Source of the DNA: Micromonospora lupini
GTDB taxonomy: Bacteria; Actinomycetota; Actinomycetes; Mycobacteriales; Micromonosporaceae
NCBI RefSeq assembly: GCF_026342015.1
Contig: NZ_JAPENL010000001.1
Span: forward strand, 558,001 to 622,000
DNA length: 64,000 nt
Reading direction: 5' to 3'
In this document: positions 33,701-42,576 of the stretch, piece by piece
How the letters are laid out: every line of letters starts with the position of its first letter
Position numbering within the stretch: position 1 is the stretch's first letter
Program-made: the position numbers and the translations under genes
Notes under the pieces: model-generated
Told to the model about the DNA's origin: nothing
Databases searched by the model: none
What the model saw: only the letters and a program-made list of their open reading frames with translations

Positions 33701-34609
33701 TCAGGCGGGGAAGGTCTCGCGCAGCGCGGAGTCCAGCGACCGGCCGGTCGTCGGCTCGACGAACAGCTCGGCGAGCAGCAGGTCCGCGAGGTGGGTGGGA
33801 TTGATGCCCGACTCCTTGCCGCCGAGACCCTGCGCCGCGCCGCCGAGTCGCAGGGCGGCCTTCGCCACGCCGGTCGGCAGTCGGCCGACCCGGCGGCGTC
33901 GGCCCACCGCCTCGGCGATGCGCCCGAGCATGTCGTGCCAGGTGAGGTTCTCGTCGGCGACCGGGATGTCCGCGCCGCTGGCCTGCTCCAAAGCGTCCGC
34001 CGTCATCTCGGCGACGCTGCGCGCCGAGGCCGCGGCGCTCCCGCCGGTCGGGGCCACCAGAGGGGTACGGGAGCGCGCCCACCGGTCCAGCGGCCCGGCC
34101 CAGTTCGGCAGCCGGTCGCCGGAACGACCGAAGACGAACGGCAGTTCGAGGACGGCGATCGGCAGATCCGGGCCGGCCGCCGCGCGTCCCTCCCGGGCCT
34201 GCTCGACCCGGCACCTGATGTACGTGTGGCGCTCGGCGAGCCGCCACTGCGGATGCCGCCTGTCGAAGTAGGTGTAGTACGAGCCCATCACGACGCCGCG
34301 GGTGAGGCCCTCCAGGCGGGCGGCCGTGAACAGGCGCACCACCGGCTCGACGTTGTCGTCGCGGAACTGCGGATAGATCGGCTTGGGCAGCGGCCGCTGC
34401 TCGTCGGTGCGGGTGGCGTACACGACACCGTCGTGACCGGCGAGCAGCGGCCGCAGTTGCTCGATCGAGGCGGACCCGACGTCGAGCAGGTGGTCGACGC
34501 CCGGCTGGGCGGTCCGCGCCACAGTGGTGGTGGCATGGCCGCGCTCGCGCAGCACGTCCACGACATGAGCGCCGATCAGGCCACTGCCACCCACCACGAG
34601 AATCCGCAC
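33701..34609 (-). CDS. NAD-dependent epimerase/dehydratase (extended SDR)
   Basis: A 302-residue atypical extended SDR. The Rossmann loop is RILVVGGSGLIGAHVVDVL, and the substrate region has GVVMGSYYTYFDRRHP and VLELPFVFGRSGDRLPNW. The classic YxxxK is not clear; the Tyr-rich SYYTYF stretch may serve instead, so catalysis is uncertain. GTG at 34609 is chosen because the Rossmann strand starts there. TTGACA upstream on the minus strand could be a -35 box. It converges with the adenylating operon and may act in the same pathway. Confidence 0.78.
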   Translation of the reverse strand: MRILVVGGSGLIGAHVVDVLRERGHATTTVARTAQPGVDHLLDVGSASIEQLRPLLAGHDGVVYATRTDEQRPLPKPIYPQFRDDNVEPVVRLFTAARLEGLTRGVVMGSYYTYFDRRHPQWRLAERHTYIRCRVEQAREGRAAAGPDLPIAVLELPFVFGRSGDRLPNWAGPLDRWARSRTPLVAPTGGSAAASARSVAEMTADALEQASGADIPVADENLTWHDMLGRIAEAVGRRRRVGRLPTGVAKAALRLGGAAQGLGGKESGINPTHLADLLLAELFVEPTTGRSLDSALRETFPA

Positions 34610-34658
34610 GCTGCATCGTCCACTCTGGAACCCGGTGCTTGTCAAGCCACGGCGCCTG

Positions 34659-35696
34659 TCACTGCTTGTTCTTCGCCACGTTGTAGATGTCCAGCACGTC
34701 GTCGTCGAAGTAGGGGCCGTACATGTTGCCGGAGTACTTGTACGACATCACCGAGTTGACGTACCCGAACCGGAGGTCGTTGTCCCAGGCGCGCAGGAAC
34801 GGGCCTCCGCTGGAGCCGTGGTTGAGCGGGCAGTCCTTCAGCTTGACCCGCTGCGCCCCGGCGGCCTTGATGCCACCCTGGGCGTAGTACTGCGACTGAC
34901 CGTCGTACGGGGCCTCGCCGGGGTAGCCGAGCAGCATCGCCGTCAGTGTCTTGGACTTGTTGACGCTGAGCCCCTGCCCGCCGGTGACGTGCACGAGCCG
35001 GTCGCCGTTGCGGGGGTGCATGGTGACGAACGCGAAGTCCCACCAGAGGTAACCCCAGTCGACCCAGCCCTGCACCGAGGTGAACTCCTTGGCGAACCAG
35101 AGGCCGTGCAGCGCGACACCGTCGGTGAACTCCGGGGCGTACGCCCAGTTGTCGAACCAGACCGACCCGCCGTCACCGGGATGGACGCAGTGCCCGGCGG
35201 TGGACACCATGTTGGCCTGCGGGTTGTTGATGGTCGCGCCGGAGCAGAAGAAGTCCTCGTCGTTGTGGGTGAAGAAGACGCGCCCGACTCCGGGTGAGGC
35301 GTTCACCGACTGGGTGCCCTGGCTGGCGCCGCCCGCGAACGCGCGCACACCGGCCGTCGACGATCGTGGGGCCGCAGGGTTCGCCACGTCACGGGCCGCG
35401 CCGATGCGGCCGGGACGGTCGGCGGCCTCCCCGTCGAAGGTGTCGACCCCGTCGGGCATGGGGGCGGGGCGGGCAGCGCGCATGCGCTCCGGTGTCCAGT
35501 AGGCGTTTCCCGCCGACGCCGCGGTGTCCGCCTCGGTGGACGGCCGACCGTGGATGGTGGCGCGTGCCTCGGCCACTGTCGCCGAGGCGCTTGGCGCGTC
35601 CGCCGCCGCGGCGCCCGCCGCAGCCGGCGTCTGTGCGACGGCGAGAGTGGCCACCAGCATGACGCCCACCGGGACGAATCCGAGTTTCCTGCGCAC
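34659..35696 (-). CDS. Secreted trypsin-like serine peptidase
   Basis: A 345-residue exported chymotrypsin-fold protease. A signal peptide covers about residues 1-30, and a pro-region of about 100 residues follows. Catalytic residues are His169 in STAGHCV, Asp220 in WWDFAFVTM and Ser296 in NHGSSGGPF. The nucleophile motif is GSSGG rather than GDSGG. The protein resembles glutamyl-endopeptidase-like V8 enzymes of actinobacteria. The GTG start is preceded by AGGGGG. Confidence 0.88.
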   Translation of the reverse strand: MRRKLGFVPVGVMLVATLAVAQTPAAAGAAAADAPSASATVAEARATIHGRPSTEADTAASAGNAYWTPERMRAARPAPMPDGVDTFDGEAADRPGRIGAARDVANPAAPRSSTAGVRAFAGGASQGTQSVNASPGVGRVFFTHNDEDFFCSGATINNPQANMVSTAGHCVHPGDGGSVWFDNWAYAPEFTDGVALHGLWFAKEFTSVQGWVDWGYLWWDFAFVTMHPRNGDRLVHVTGGQGLSVNKSKTLTAMLLGYPGEAPYDGQSQYYAQGGIKAAGAQRVKLKDCPLNHGSSGGPFLRAWDNDLRFGYVNSVMSYKYSGNMYGPYFDDDVLDIYNVAKNKQ

Positions 35697-35907
35697 GAGA
35701 CCCCCTGAGGTTGACTGTCGAAGTCACTACGCTCCGACGTCGCACCGCCCACGCTAGGCGCGGGCGGCCGATCCACAGTGGTCCTGTCGCGTACGGTCGG
35801 TGACGGTTGCCTGACTGCGGAACCCGCCCCGCCATGTCTGAGAATCCTTCACCAAACTGTCCCGGGCTCCTGGGTCGCGCCGCTCCGGGACGACTGCCAG
35901 AAAGAAG

Positions 35908-35939
35908 CCGGGGCGGACGGTTTGCACCGTCCGCCCCGG
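35908..35939 (-). terminator. Terminator of the sugar dehydrogenase gene
   Basis: Perfect 13-bp stem CCGGGGCGGACGG with complementary arm and loop TTTGCA. On the minus strand it is followed by a pyrimidine-rich CTTCTTTCTGG run. Confidence 0.8.
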
Positions 35940-35988
35940 ACTCCCGCCGTTTCACGGCCCGGCCGCCGACCAGGCCGGGTAGCGCCGC

Positions 35989-38820
35989 CTAGCTGCTGGT
36001 CAGGACGAACTTCTCCCAGGACCCGACGGACGTGCGGTTGGCGATCAACGAGCCCGCCCCGGCGTTCTCGGCGGCCACGATCTGGTTGTTGGCCAGCGCC
36101 CGCAGGCCGACAGTCCCGTCCGAGTTGGTGATGATCTGGAAGGTCTCCCACGGGCCGATCGTCGTACGGTTCGCGATCAACGGACTCGCGCCCGCGTTGT
36201 CAGCGCAGACGTACAGCCCGTTGGCGCGCGAACGCAGGGCGATGTTGCCGTTGCCGGCGTCCACCCGGTCGAACTGCTCGGTCGTCGACACGCTCGCCTT
36301 GTTGGCGATCAGCGGGTTGGTGCCGACGGCCGACACGTACTGGCTGTTGACCTGCGCCCGCAGCGTGATCCCACCGCTGGGGGTGGTGGTGCCTGTGGTG
36401 AAGGTGAACGCGTCGACGTCGAACAGGTTGCCCGAGCCGCCCTTGAACACCAGGTACAGCGTGGTCGACGCGGTCGGCGGGTTGCTGATGGCGGTGGAGA
36501 CGTCGACGAAGGTCTCCCAGTCACCGGTCACCGGCACCGTGGCGGTGCCGAGCAGGGTGCCGGTGGCGGACCCGGTACGGACCTCGATGGTGCCGCCGGC
36601 GCCTGCCGACGAGACCCGCGCGGTGAACCGGGTCGCGTTGGCCAGGTTGTACGGCTGGTACGAGATCCAGTCGTTGTTCTCGATGAACCCGGCCGTCCGG
36701 CCACCCTCGGCGTTGGTGTGGTCGGTCGCCTGCACACCGGACTGGGCGGTGAAGTGCTCACCCTGTCGGTGCTTCGGCTGAAGGGTCCTGATGCTGTGCG
36801 TGGTGAGCCCACCGTTGTCGGTGTAGGCCGCGTCGAAGACTCCGTAGATGTTGGCCGCGGAGTCGTGCTCCCCGTCGGTCGGGACGGCGATGGAGCCACT
36901 GCACCCGGTCTTCGAGGTGATCTGGTGCGCGTGGCTGTCGTGGCCCAGCGCGTAGGTCAGGCTCACCTTGGAGCAGTCGATCGTGCCGTCCTGCGGGTCG
37001 CTCACCGAGATCTGGTAGGACACCGTGTCACCGAAGCTGAACAGCTGCCCGTCGACGGGCGAGGTCAGCGTCACCGTCGGCGCGGTGTTCCCCACGGTGA
37101 CGACCAGGCTCGCCGTGCCGGACAGGCCGGTCGGGTCGGTGACCTTCAGCGTGGGGGCGTAGGTGCCGTTGGTGGTGTACGTCTTGGTGGGGTTGGCCGC
37201 CGTCGACGTGGTGCCGTCGCCGAACGTCCACAGGTAGCTCAGCGTCCCACCCTCCGGGTCGGAACTGCCGGCCGACGAGAAGTTGACGGTCAGCGGGTTC
37301 GACCCCGAGGTCGGGTTGGCCGAGGCCACGGCGATCGGGTTGCGGTTGCCGCCACCGATGTACTCGATCCGGAAGAGCGCCTGGTTGTTCGAGCCGGTGC
37401 CGTAGTCAAGCACGTAGAGCGCGCCGTCCGGACCGAAGGCCATGTCCATGACCTGCGTGCCGCTCCACGGGAAGCTGGAGATCTCCCCGCGCGAGCCGTC
37501 GGAGTTGATCGCGATCGGCTTGATCCAGCGACGGCCGTACTCGCCGGCGAAGAACTGGCCGTTGAGCGACGACGGGAACTTGACGCTGGAGTTGAGCGAC
37601 GCGTCGTACCGGTAGACCGGCCCGGCCATCGGCGACTCGGAGCCGCTGCCGAACTCCGACGGGGAACCGGAGTCACCGGCGTACTTGATCCAGGCCGGCT
37701 TCGCCGCGGGCAGCGTGCCGAGACCGGTGTTGCGGAACGAGTTGTTCGTCGGCCCGCCCGAGCAGTTGTACTTCGACTGCGACGGCCCGGACGGGAAGGT
37801 GTATTCATTGTATGTTTCCGTGCTGGTGTTGCTGCCGGTGCAGTACGGCCAGCCGAAGTTGCCGGGTGCCGTGATCCGGTTGAACTCCACCTGACCGGAG
37901 GGGCCGCGGCTGGAGTTCGTGGACCCGGAGTCGGGGCCGTAGTCGCCGACGTAGACCACGCCCGTCGCCTTGTCGACGCTCATCCGGAACGGGTTGCGCA
38001 GACCCATCGCGTAGATCTCCGGACGGGTGTTGGCCGTACCGGGCGCGAACAGGTTGCCGGACGGGATCGTGTACGTCCCGTCCGACTGCGGCTTGATCCG
38101 CAGCACCTTGCCCCGCAGGTCGTTGGTGTTGCCCGCCGAGCGCTGGGCGTCGAACTGCGGGTTGCGGTTGGTCTGCTCGTCAAGCGGCGCGTACCCGGAG
38201 GACTCGAACGGGTTGGTGTCGTCACCGGTGGTCAGGTACAGGTTGCCGGCGCCGTCGAAGTCCAGGTCACCGCCGACGTGGCAGCACTGCCCGCGGTCGT
38301 TGTTGACCTGGAGCACGACCTTCTCGCTGCTCAGGTTCACCGTGTCGTCGCTGTTGAGGGTGAACCGGGACAGGTTGAGGTGCCCCTTCCACCGGTCCCA
38401 GTCCGACTGCGACCCGGTGGTCGGGGCGTCCCCGGACGGCGTGCTCAACGTGGGCGAGTAGTACAGGTAGATCCACCTGTTGGTGGCGAAGTTGGGGTCC
38501 ACGGCGACGCCCTGCAACCCCTCCTCGTCGTGGGTGTAGACGGACAGGGTGCCGGAGGTCTTGGTGTTGCCGGCCACGTCGGTGACCCGCAGGACGCCGT
38601 TGCGGGCGGTGTGCAGCACCGATCGGTTGGGCAGGACGGCCAGGGACATGGCCTCGCCCAGCTCGGCCGAGCCGGTGGCGAGTTTGATCTGTTGATAGTC
38701 GGAGGCCGGGATGACCACCGCCTGAGCGGTGGAGGGCGCGGCCACGGCCAGGCTCACGCTCGCGACGGTGGTGACCGCCGCGACGAGTGCCCGGGACCAG
38801 CGCCGGGGGTTCGAAAGCAT
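35989..38820 (-). CDS. Secreted PQQ-type sugar dehydrogenase with PKD, CBM6-like and fascin-like domains
   Basis: A 943-residue extracellular protein. After a signal peptide of about 34 residues comes a glucose/sorbosone dehydrogenase beta-propeller (about 40-495; HDEEGLQGVAVDPNF, CCHVGGDLDFDGAGNLYLTTGD, MGLRNPFRMSVD). A PKD domain follows (about 497-582; YLWTFGDGTTS), then a region to about 680, a CBM6-like module (about 685-807; AEGGRTAGFIENNDWISY), and a C-terminal fascin-like repeat region (about 815-943; repeated YV.A......LIAN). It probably oxidises sugars at the cell surface or in biomass, using PQQ. ATG 38820 has GAAAGGA upstream. PQQ synthesis genes are not in the window. Confidence 0.9.
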   Translation of the reverse strand: MLSNPRRWSRALVAAVTTVASVSLAVAAPSTAQAVVIPASDYQQIKLATGSAELGEAMSLAVLPNRSVLHTARNGVLRVTDVAGNTKTSGTLSVYTHDEEGLQGVAVDPNFATNRWIYLYYSPTLSTPSGDAPTTGSQSDWDRWKGHLNLSRFTLNSDDTVNLSSEKVVLQVNNDRGQCCHVGGDLDFDGAGNLYLTTGDDTNPFESSGYAPLDEQTNRNPQFDAQRSAGNTNDLRGKVLRIKPQSDGTYTIPSGNLFAPGTANTRPEIYAMGLRNPFRMSVDKATGVVYVGDYGPDSGSTNSSRGPSGQVEFNRITAPGNFGWPYCTGSNTSTETYNEYTFPSGPSQSKYNCSGGPTNNSFRNTGLGTLPAAKPAWIKYAGDSGSPSEFGSGSESPMAGPVYRYDASLNSSVKFPSSLNGQFFAGEYGRRWIKPIAINSDGSRGEISSFPWSGTQVMDMAFGPDGALYVLDYGTGSNNQALFRIEYIGGGNRNPIAVASANPTSGSNPLTVNFSSAGSSDPEGGTLSYLWTFGDGTTSTAANPTKTYTTNGTYAPTLKVTDPTGLSGTASLVVTVGNTAPTVTLTSPVDGQLFSFGDTVSYQISVSDPQDGTIDCSKVSLTYALGHDSHAHQITSKTGCSGSIAVPTDGEHDSAANIYGVFDAAYTDNGGLTTHSIRTLQPKHRQGEHFTAQSGVQATDHTNAEGGRTAGFIENNDWISYQPYNLANATRFTARVSSAGAGGTIEVRTGSATGTLLGTATVPVTGDWETFVDVSTAISNPPTASTTLYLVFKGGSGNLFDVDAFTFTTGTTTPSGGITLRAQVNSQYVSAVGTNPLIANKASVSTTEQFDRVDAGNGNIALRSRANGLYVCADNAGASPLIANRTTIGPWETFQIITNSDGTVGLRALANNQIVAAENAGAGSLIANRTSVGSWEKFVLTSS

Positions 38821-38906
38821 GATCGTCCTTTCTCGACGACCAGGGCCGGGCGTGCGAGGGCGCACCACGGCCGGGTGGGGGTGGCGAAGGGCGCGTCGAG
38901 ACGCGA

Positions 38907-40178
38907 TCAGTTGGTGGTGACGAGGTCGAACTTCTCCCACTGACCGATGGCGGTCCGGTTGGCGATCAGCGGCGAGGCGCCCCCGTTGTCGGCAGCCACG
39001 TAGCGGCTGTTGACGGTGGCCCGCAGGCTGACCGTGCCGTCGGAGTTACGGATCAGCTGGAACGTCTCCCAGGCGCCGGCGCTGGCCCGGTTGGCGATCA
39101 GAGCGGCGGCCCCGGCGTTCTCCGCCGCGACGTACTGCCCGTTGCTCTTGGCGCGCAACGCGACGTTGCCGTTGGCGAGGTTGACCAGCTCGAACCGCTC
39201 GCTCGTCCCGGCAGTGCTCTTGTTCGCGATCAGCGGGGTGGTGGAGTTGGGCGCGCTGACGTACTGGTTGTTGGCGCGGGCCCGCAGGGTGGAACCGGTG
39301 GCGGCGGGCGGCGGGGTGGTCGGCGGAGCCGTCGTCGGCGGGGCCGTGGTCGGCGGGGCCGTGGTAGGCGGGGCCGTCGTCGGCGGCGGGGTCGTCGGGT
39401 TCGTCGTCCCCGGCGAGCAGTTGGCGCTGACCGAACCCGCGGCGACCTGGAGGCCACCGAGCAGCATCTTGGTGAAGTTCGGGTCGGTGTACGACGCCTC
39501 GGTGTGCCCGAGGCCCGTGTACCAGGCCCGACCGCCGCCGAACGCCTTGCACCAGGTGATCGGGTGGTCGCCGTTCATGTTGCCGCCGCTGTAGGACGAC
39601 TCGTCGAGGCTGGCCAGGACCCGCGCGGTGGACCGGGGGTTGGTGCGGTAGTTGTACCACTCGTCGGAGCGGACCCAGGTGGCGCCGAGGTGCGCGGTCG
39701 ACGGGTTGGTCCGGTCCTCGATCTTCACGGTCGCGGTCTGGATCGCCGGGTGCGAGTCGAACCACGCGCCGACCAACTGGCCGTACCACGGCCAGCTGTA
39801 CTCGGTGTCGGCGGCGGCGTGCACGCCGACGTACCCGCCGCCGGAGCCGATGTACGACTCGAAGGCCGCCTGCTGGCTGGAGTCGAGGACGTCGCCGGTC
39901 GTCGACATGAAGACCACCGCCTGGTACTGGGCCAGGTTGGAGGTGGTGAACTGGCTGGCATCCTCGGTCGCGGTCACGCTGAAGCCGTTGGCGGAGCCGA
40001 GCTGCTGGATCGCGGCGATGCCGTTGGGGATGGCCGAGTGGCGGAAGCCGGCGGTCTTGCTGAACACCAGGACCTTGGTCAGCGGTGCTGCCGAGGCCTG
40101 CGTGGGGATTGCTATCAGGCCGGCCATCAACACGGCCAGGCCGGTGACGAGCGCCAAGAGGCGGGGACGGGAACGCAT
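38907..40178 (-). CDS. Secreted ThuA-domain protein with fascin-like repeats
   Basis: A 423-residue exported protein. A signal peptide covers residues 1-31. The ThuA glutamine-amidotransferase-like domain runs from about 33 to 255 (VLVFSKTAGFRHSAI, YVGVHAAADTEYSWPWYGQLVGAWF, GRAWYTGLGHTEASY). A Thr-Pro linker of TTAPP repeats follows, then three fascin-like repeats, each with LRA...YV.A......LIANR...G.WE.F. The same repeats end the sugar dehydrogenase, 87 bp downstream on the same strand, so the two probably act on the same substrate. GAGGAG lies 7 nt before the ATG at 40178. Confidence 0.88.
   Translation of the reverse strand: MRSRPRLLALVTGLAVLMAGLIAIPTQASAAPLTKVLVFSKTAGFRHSAIPNGIAAIQQLGSANGFSVTATEDASQFTTSNLAQYQAVVFMSTTGDVLDSSQQAAFESYIGSGGGYVGVHAAADTEYSWPWYGQLVGAWFDSHPAIQTATVKIEDRTNPSTAHLGATWVRSDEWYNYRTNPRSTARVLASLDESSYSGGNMNGDHPITWCKAFGGGRAWYTGLGHTEASYTDPNFTKMLLGGLQVAAGSVSANCSPGTTNPTTPPPTTAPPTTAPPTTAPPTTAPPTTPPPAATGSTLRARANNQYVSAPNSTTPLIANKSTAGTSERFELVNLANGNVALRAKSNGQYVAAENAGAAALIANRASAGAWETFQLIRNSDGTVSLRATVNSRYVAADNGGASPLIANRTAIGQWEKFDLVTTN
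39316..39395. repeat. 15-bp coding repeats (TTAPP linker)
   Basis: About five near-identical 15-bp units (GTCGTCGGCGGGGCC and variants) encode the TTAPP linker of the ThuA protein. Confidence 0.85.
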
Positions 40179-40288
40179 GGTCTTGCTCCTCTGCTGAGCG
40201 TCGACCCCGAGAGGGTGCACGAGGGCACGCCCGGGGCCATGGTGGCGGTGGTGCGGAAGCCGGGCCGCCGATGCTCGGCTGAGATGGT

Positions 40289-40324
40289 GCGGTGATGTGG
40301 AGCGGTGATGTGGAGCGGTGGTGA
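40289..40324. repeat. 13-bp tandem repeat upstream of the ThuA gene
   Basis: Two exact units of GCGGTGATGTGGA and a diverged third, within the 327-bp gap 40179-40505. This gap also carries the promoters of the divergent ThuA and zinc-ribbon genes; no gene is seen in it. Confidence 0.8.
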
Positions 40325-40505
40325 GCGTGCGATTGGCCAGCCGATGACCCCGACCAACCTCAGTGGACGGTCGGCGCGCATCGACTCGCATCGCTGACGC
40401 AGTAAACCTCCGATGTCTGGGCCCCGTCAAGCCCACCCGCTCCGGCCAGGGACGCACCGTGGCACGGTCAGCGCCGGCGTCGGCGCGGCACGTAGGGTCG
40501 GCCGT

Positions 40506-40853
40506 ATGTCCACCGACGAAGATCGCGAGCGCCTCGCCGGGCACCTCGCGGCGCTGCCGGTCCGTGAGCTGGTCGACGTCCTGCGGCGTGTCCTACCGCA
40601 GTTCGAGCAGGAGGCGTACGGCATGCGAACGGTGCTGACCCTGGCCAACGTCACCTGGTACGAGGACGATGTCGACCCCGGCCTCGACGTCGAGCTGGTC
40701 GCCTGGCCCGATCGCGACCACTACGGCGGGGAACTCGGCATCGACCAGGGCCTGTGGGAGAACGGCAGGTGCCCACGCTGCGACGTCGAGGTCACCTCGA
40801 ACGCCAAGCGGGCGCACTGCCCGTACTGCGGCACCGCGTGCAGGCTGACCTGA
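40506..40853 (+). CDS. Small zinc-ribbon hypothetical protein
   Basis: A 115-residue protein. The N-terminal half is helical (ERLAGHLAALPVRELVDVLRRVL), the middle has WYEDDVDPGLDVELVAWPD, and the C-terminus is a zinc ribbon (CPRCDVEVTSNAKRAHCPYCG). Function unknown. ATG 40506 is supported by TAGGGT (40493-40498) ending 7 nt upstream; the reading from 40413 has no family support. Confidence 0.75.
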   Translation: MSTDEDRERLAGHLAALPVRELVDVLRRVLPQFEQEAYGMRTVLTLANVTWYEDDVDPGLDVELVAWPDRDHYGGELGIDQGLWENGRCPRCDVEVTSNAKRAHCPYCGTACRLT

Positions 40854-40877
40854 CGGTGGGCGCGGGCGTCGTGGTGG

Positions 40878-41606
40878 TCAGCCCCGGCTGTCCGCGACGG
40901 GACCGCGAGTGCCCCTGGTCGCCATGAGGATGAGGTCGGCGATCGTCTCGGGGTGCGTGACCATGGCGAGGTGCGAGGAGTCGACCTCGATCGTCGTCGC
41001 GTTCATCCGCTCGGCCAGGAACCGCTCCAGCTCGGGCGCGGTGGTCCGGTCGGCCGTGGAGACGGAGTAGTAGCAGGGGCGGTTCCGCCAGGCCGCGACT
41101 GTCGTCCGGCCCGCGAACAGGTCCCCTGCGATCGGCCCCTGTACGGCGTAGAGGGAACGCGCACGGGTCGCCTCGACGCCGCCCGCGAAGTCGTCGAGGA
41201 AGGCCTGCTCGCTGAGTTGCGCGAAGCCGTCGCTGTGGACGAGCCCGGCGTTCGCCGGCGGGGTGGGGAACCGCGCCGCGAGGGCCGTGAAGTCCTCTCC
41301 GGCGTCCGGCGCGCGGGCGGCGACGTACACCAGGGCGGCGACCGCGGGATGGTTGCCGGCCTCGCTGATGACCGTGCCCGCCCAGGAATGTCCCACCAGC
41401 ACCGTCGGCCCGTCCTGCCGGTCGAGAGCGCGGTTGGTGGCCGCCACGTCGTCGGCCAGGGAGGTAAGCGGGTTCTGCACCGCGGTGACCGTGATTCCGG
41501 CCCGGTGCAGGAGGGGAATGACGTCGGACCAGGAGGAGCCGTCGGCGTACGCGCCGTGCACCAGGACGACGTTGCTGACGGGCCCGGTCGGGGTCGTGCC
41601 GCTCAT
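40878..41606 (-). CDS. Alpha/beta hydrolase (signal-less esterase type)
   Basis: A 242-residue hydrolase. Motifs: VVLVHGAYADGSSWSDVIPLL (oxyanion loop), nucleophile elbow VGHSWAGTV, and a late catalytic His in VDSSHLAMVTHPE. Relatives are annotated only as alpha/beta hydrolases. GGAGG lies 5 nt before ATG 41606. It is a paralogue of the hydrolase at 44699-45472, which shares the same layout. Confidence 0.88.
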   Translation of the reverse strand: MSGTTPTGPVSNVVLVHGAYADGSSWSDVIPLLHRAGITVTAVQNPLTSLADDVAATNRALDRQDGPTVLVGHSWAGTVISEAGNHPAVAALVYVAARAPDAGEDFTALAARFPTPPANAGLVHSDGFAQLSEQAFLDDFAGGVEATRARSLYAVQGPIAGDLFAGRTTVAAWRNRPCYYSVSTADRTTAPELERFLAERMNATTIEVDSSHLAMVTHPETIADLILMATRGTRGPVADSRG

Positions 41607-41727
41607 CCGCACCTCCGCACGTCACGACGCCGTGCCACCGCCCGGCCGTCGACGACAGTTCTCGTCAGCACTCTTCCCCATCGGTGTGGGGTCGGTGGGC
41701 CGAACGGGCGGGCTTCCGCCGGAGGCG

Positions 41728-42471
41728 TCAGCGACCGAGAACGAGGTACGCGAGGCCGAGGACGCCGCGGTAGCCGCCCACGTACTGGCGCAGCCGGTCG
41801 TCGAGCTCCGCGCGGACGTCGGCCGCGCGGGGATCCTCGGGGTACGTCAGCAGCCACTCCTGCCGCCCGGCGAGCCAGGTGGACTCGAAGTCGTCCCACT
41901 CCCGCTGGTCGGCGGTGCTCAGGTGCAGCAGCCGCCAGCCCCGCTCGCGGGCGGCCTCGACGAGGCCCGCGAGATCGGTGACCTCCGTGCCGAAGATCCG
42001 CGTGGCCTCGGTGGTCGGGTCGGACTGCCAGTACCCCTCGCCGAACAGCAGCCGTCCACCGGGACGGACCACGCCGGCGAGCGCGTCGAGAGCCGCCCCG
42101 GTGTCACCGAAGGCGTGCGCGGAGCCGACGCACAGGACCCGGTCGGCCGGCTCCTGCCAGGCCGCCGCCTCGCCCATCACGAACGCGACGTGCCTGTTCA
42201 GCGACCTCTCGGCGGCGAGCCTGCGCCCGCGGGCGAGGGCGGTCTCGTCGGTGTCCACACCGACGCCCCTCGTCGCGACCGGGCCCGCCACGCCGCCCGC
42301 GGCGACGGCGCGGAGCAGCAGCTCGCCCCAGCCGCAGCCCAGGTCGAGCACGCGCGCGCCGGGGCGCACGTCGAGTCGTCGCAGCAGCAGGTCCGCGTGC
42401 TCCTCCGACAGCGGCGTGTTCCAGCGCATCCGCGCGGAGCGGCTGGCGGCGAGGTGGTCGGCGCTGTCCAT
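41728..42471 (-). CDS. SAM-dependent class I methyltransferase
   Basis: A 247-residue methyltransferase. Motif I is ARVLDLGCGWGELLLRAV, the acidic end of strand 2 is RGVGVDTDETAL, and motif III/post-I is VRPGGRLLFGEGYW. The C-terminal RQEWLLTYPEDPRAADVRAELDDR and YRGVLGLAYLVL are typical of a small actinobacterial group acting on unknown small molecules. It diverges from the Mug-type gene. Confidence 0.88.
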   Translation of the reverse strand: MDSADHLAASRSARMRWNTPLSEEHADLLLRRLDVRPGARVLDLGCGWGELLLRAVAAGGVAGPVATRGVGVDTDETALARGRRLAAERSLNRHVAFVMGEAAAWQEPADRVLCVGSAHAFGDTGAALDALAGVVRPGGRLLFGEGYWQSDPTTEATRIFGTEVTDLAGLVEAARERGWRLLHLSTADQREWDDFESTWLAGRQEWLLTYPEDPRAADVRAELDDRLRQYVGGYRGVLGLAYLVLGR

Positions 42472-42576
42472 CCGTTCAGGGTGTCAAGGCGTGATCATCG
42501 GCGCGCATCGGGTGGGGTGCGTTCGGGTTGCGCGCAGGTCGGGACGGGCGGCGGGGCGTACGGCAGGATCGGTGGA

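Noticed and set aside
34609..34645. Longer epimerase start at 34645
   Set aside because: It would begin at TTG within a probable -35 box and add residues before the Rossmann strand with no family support.
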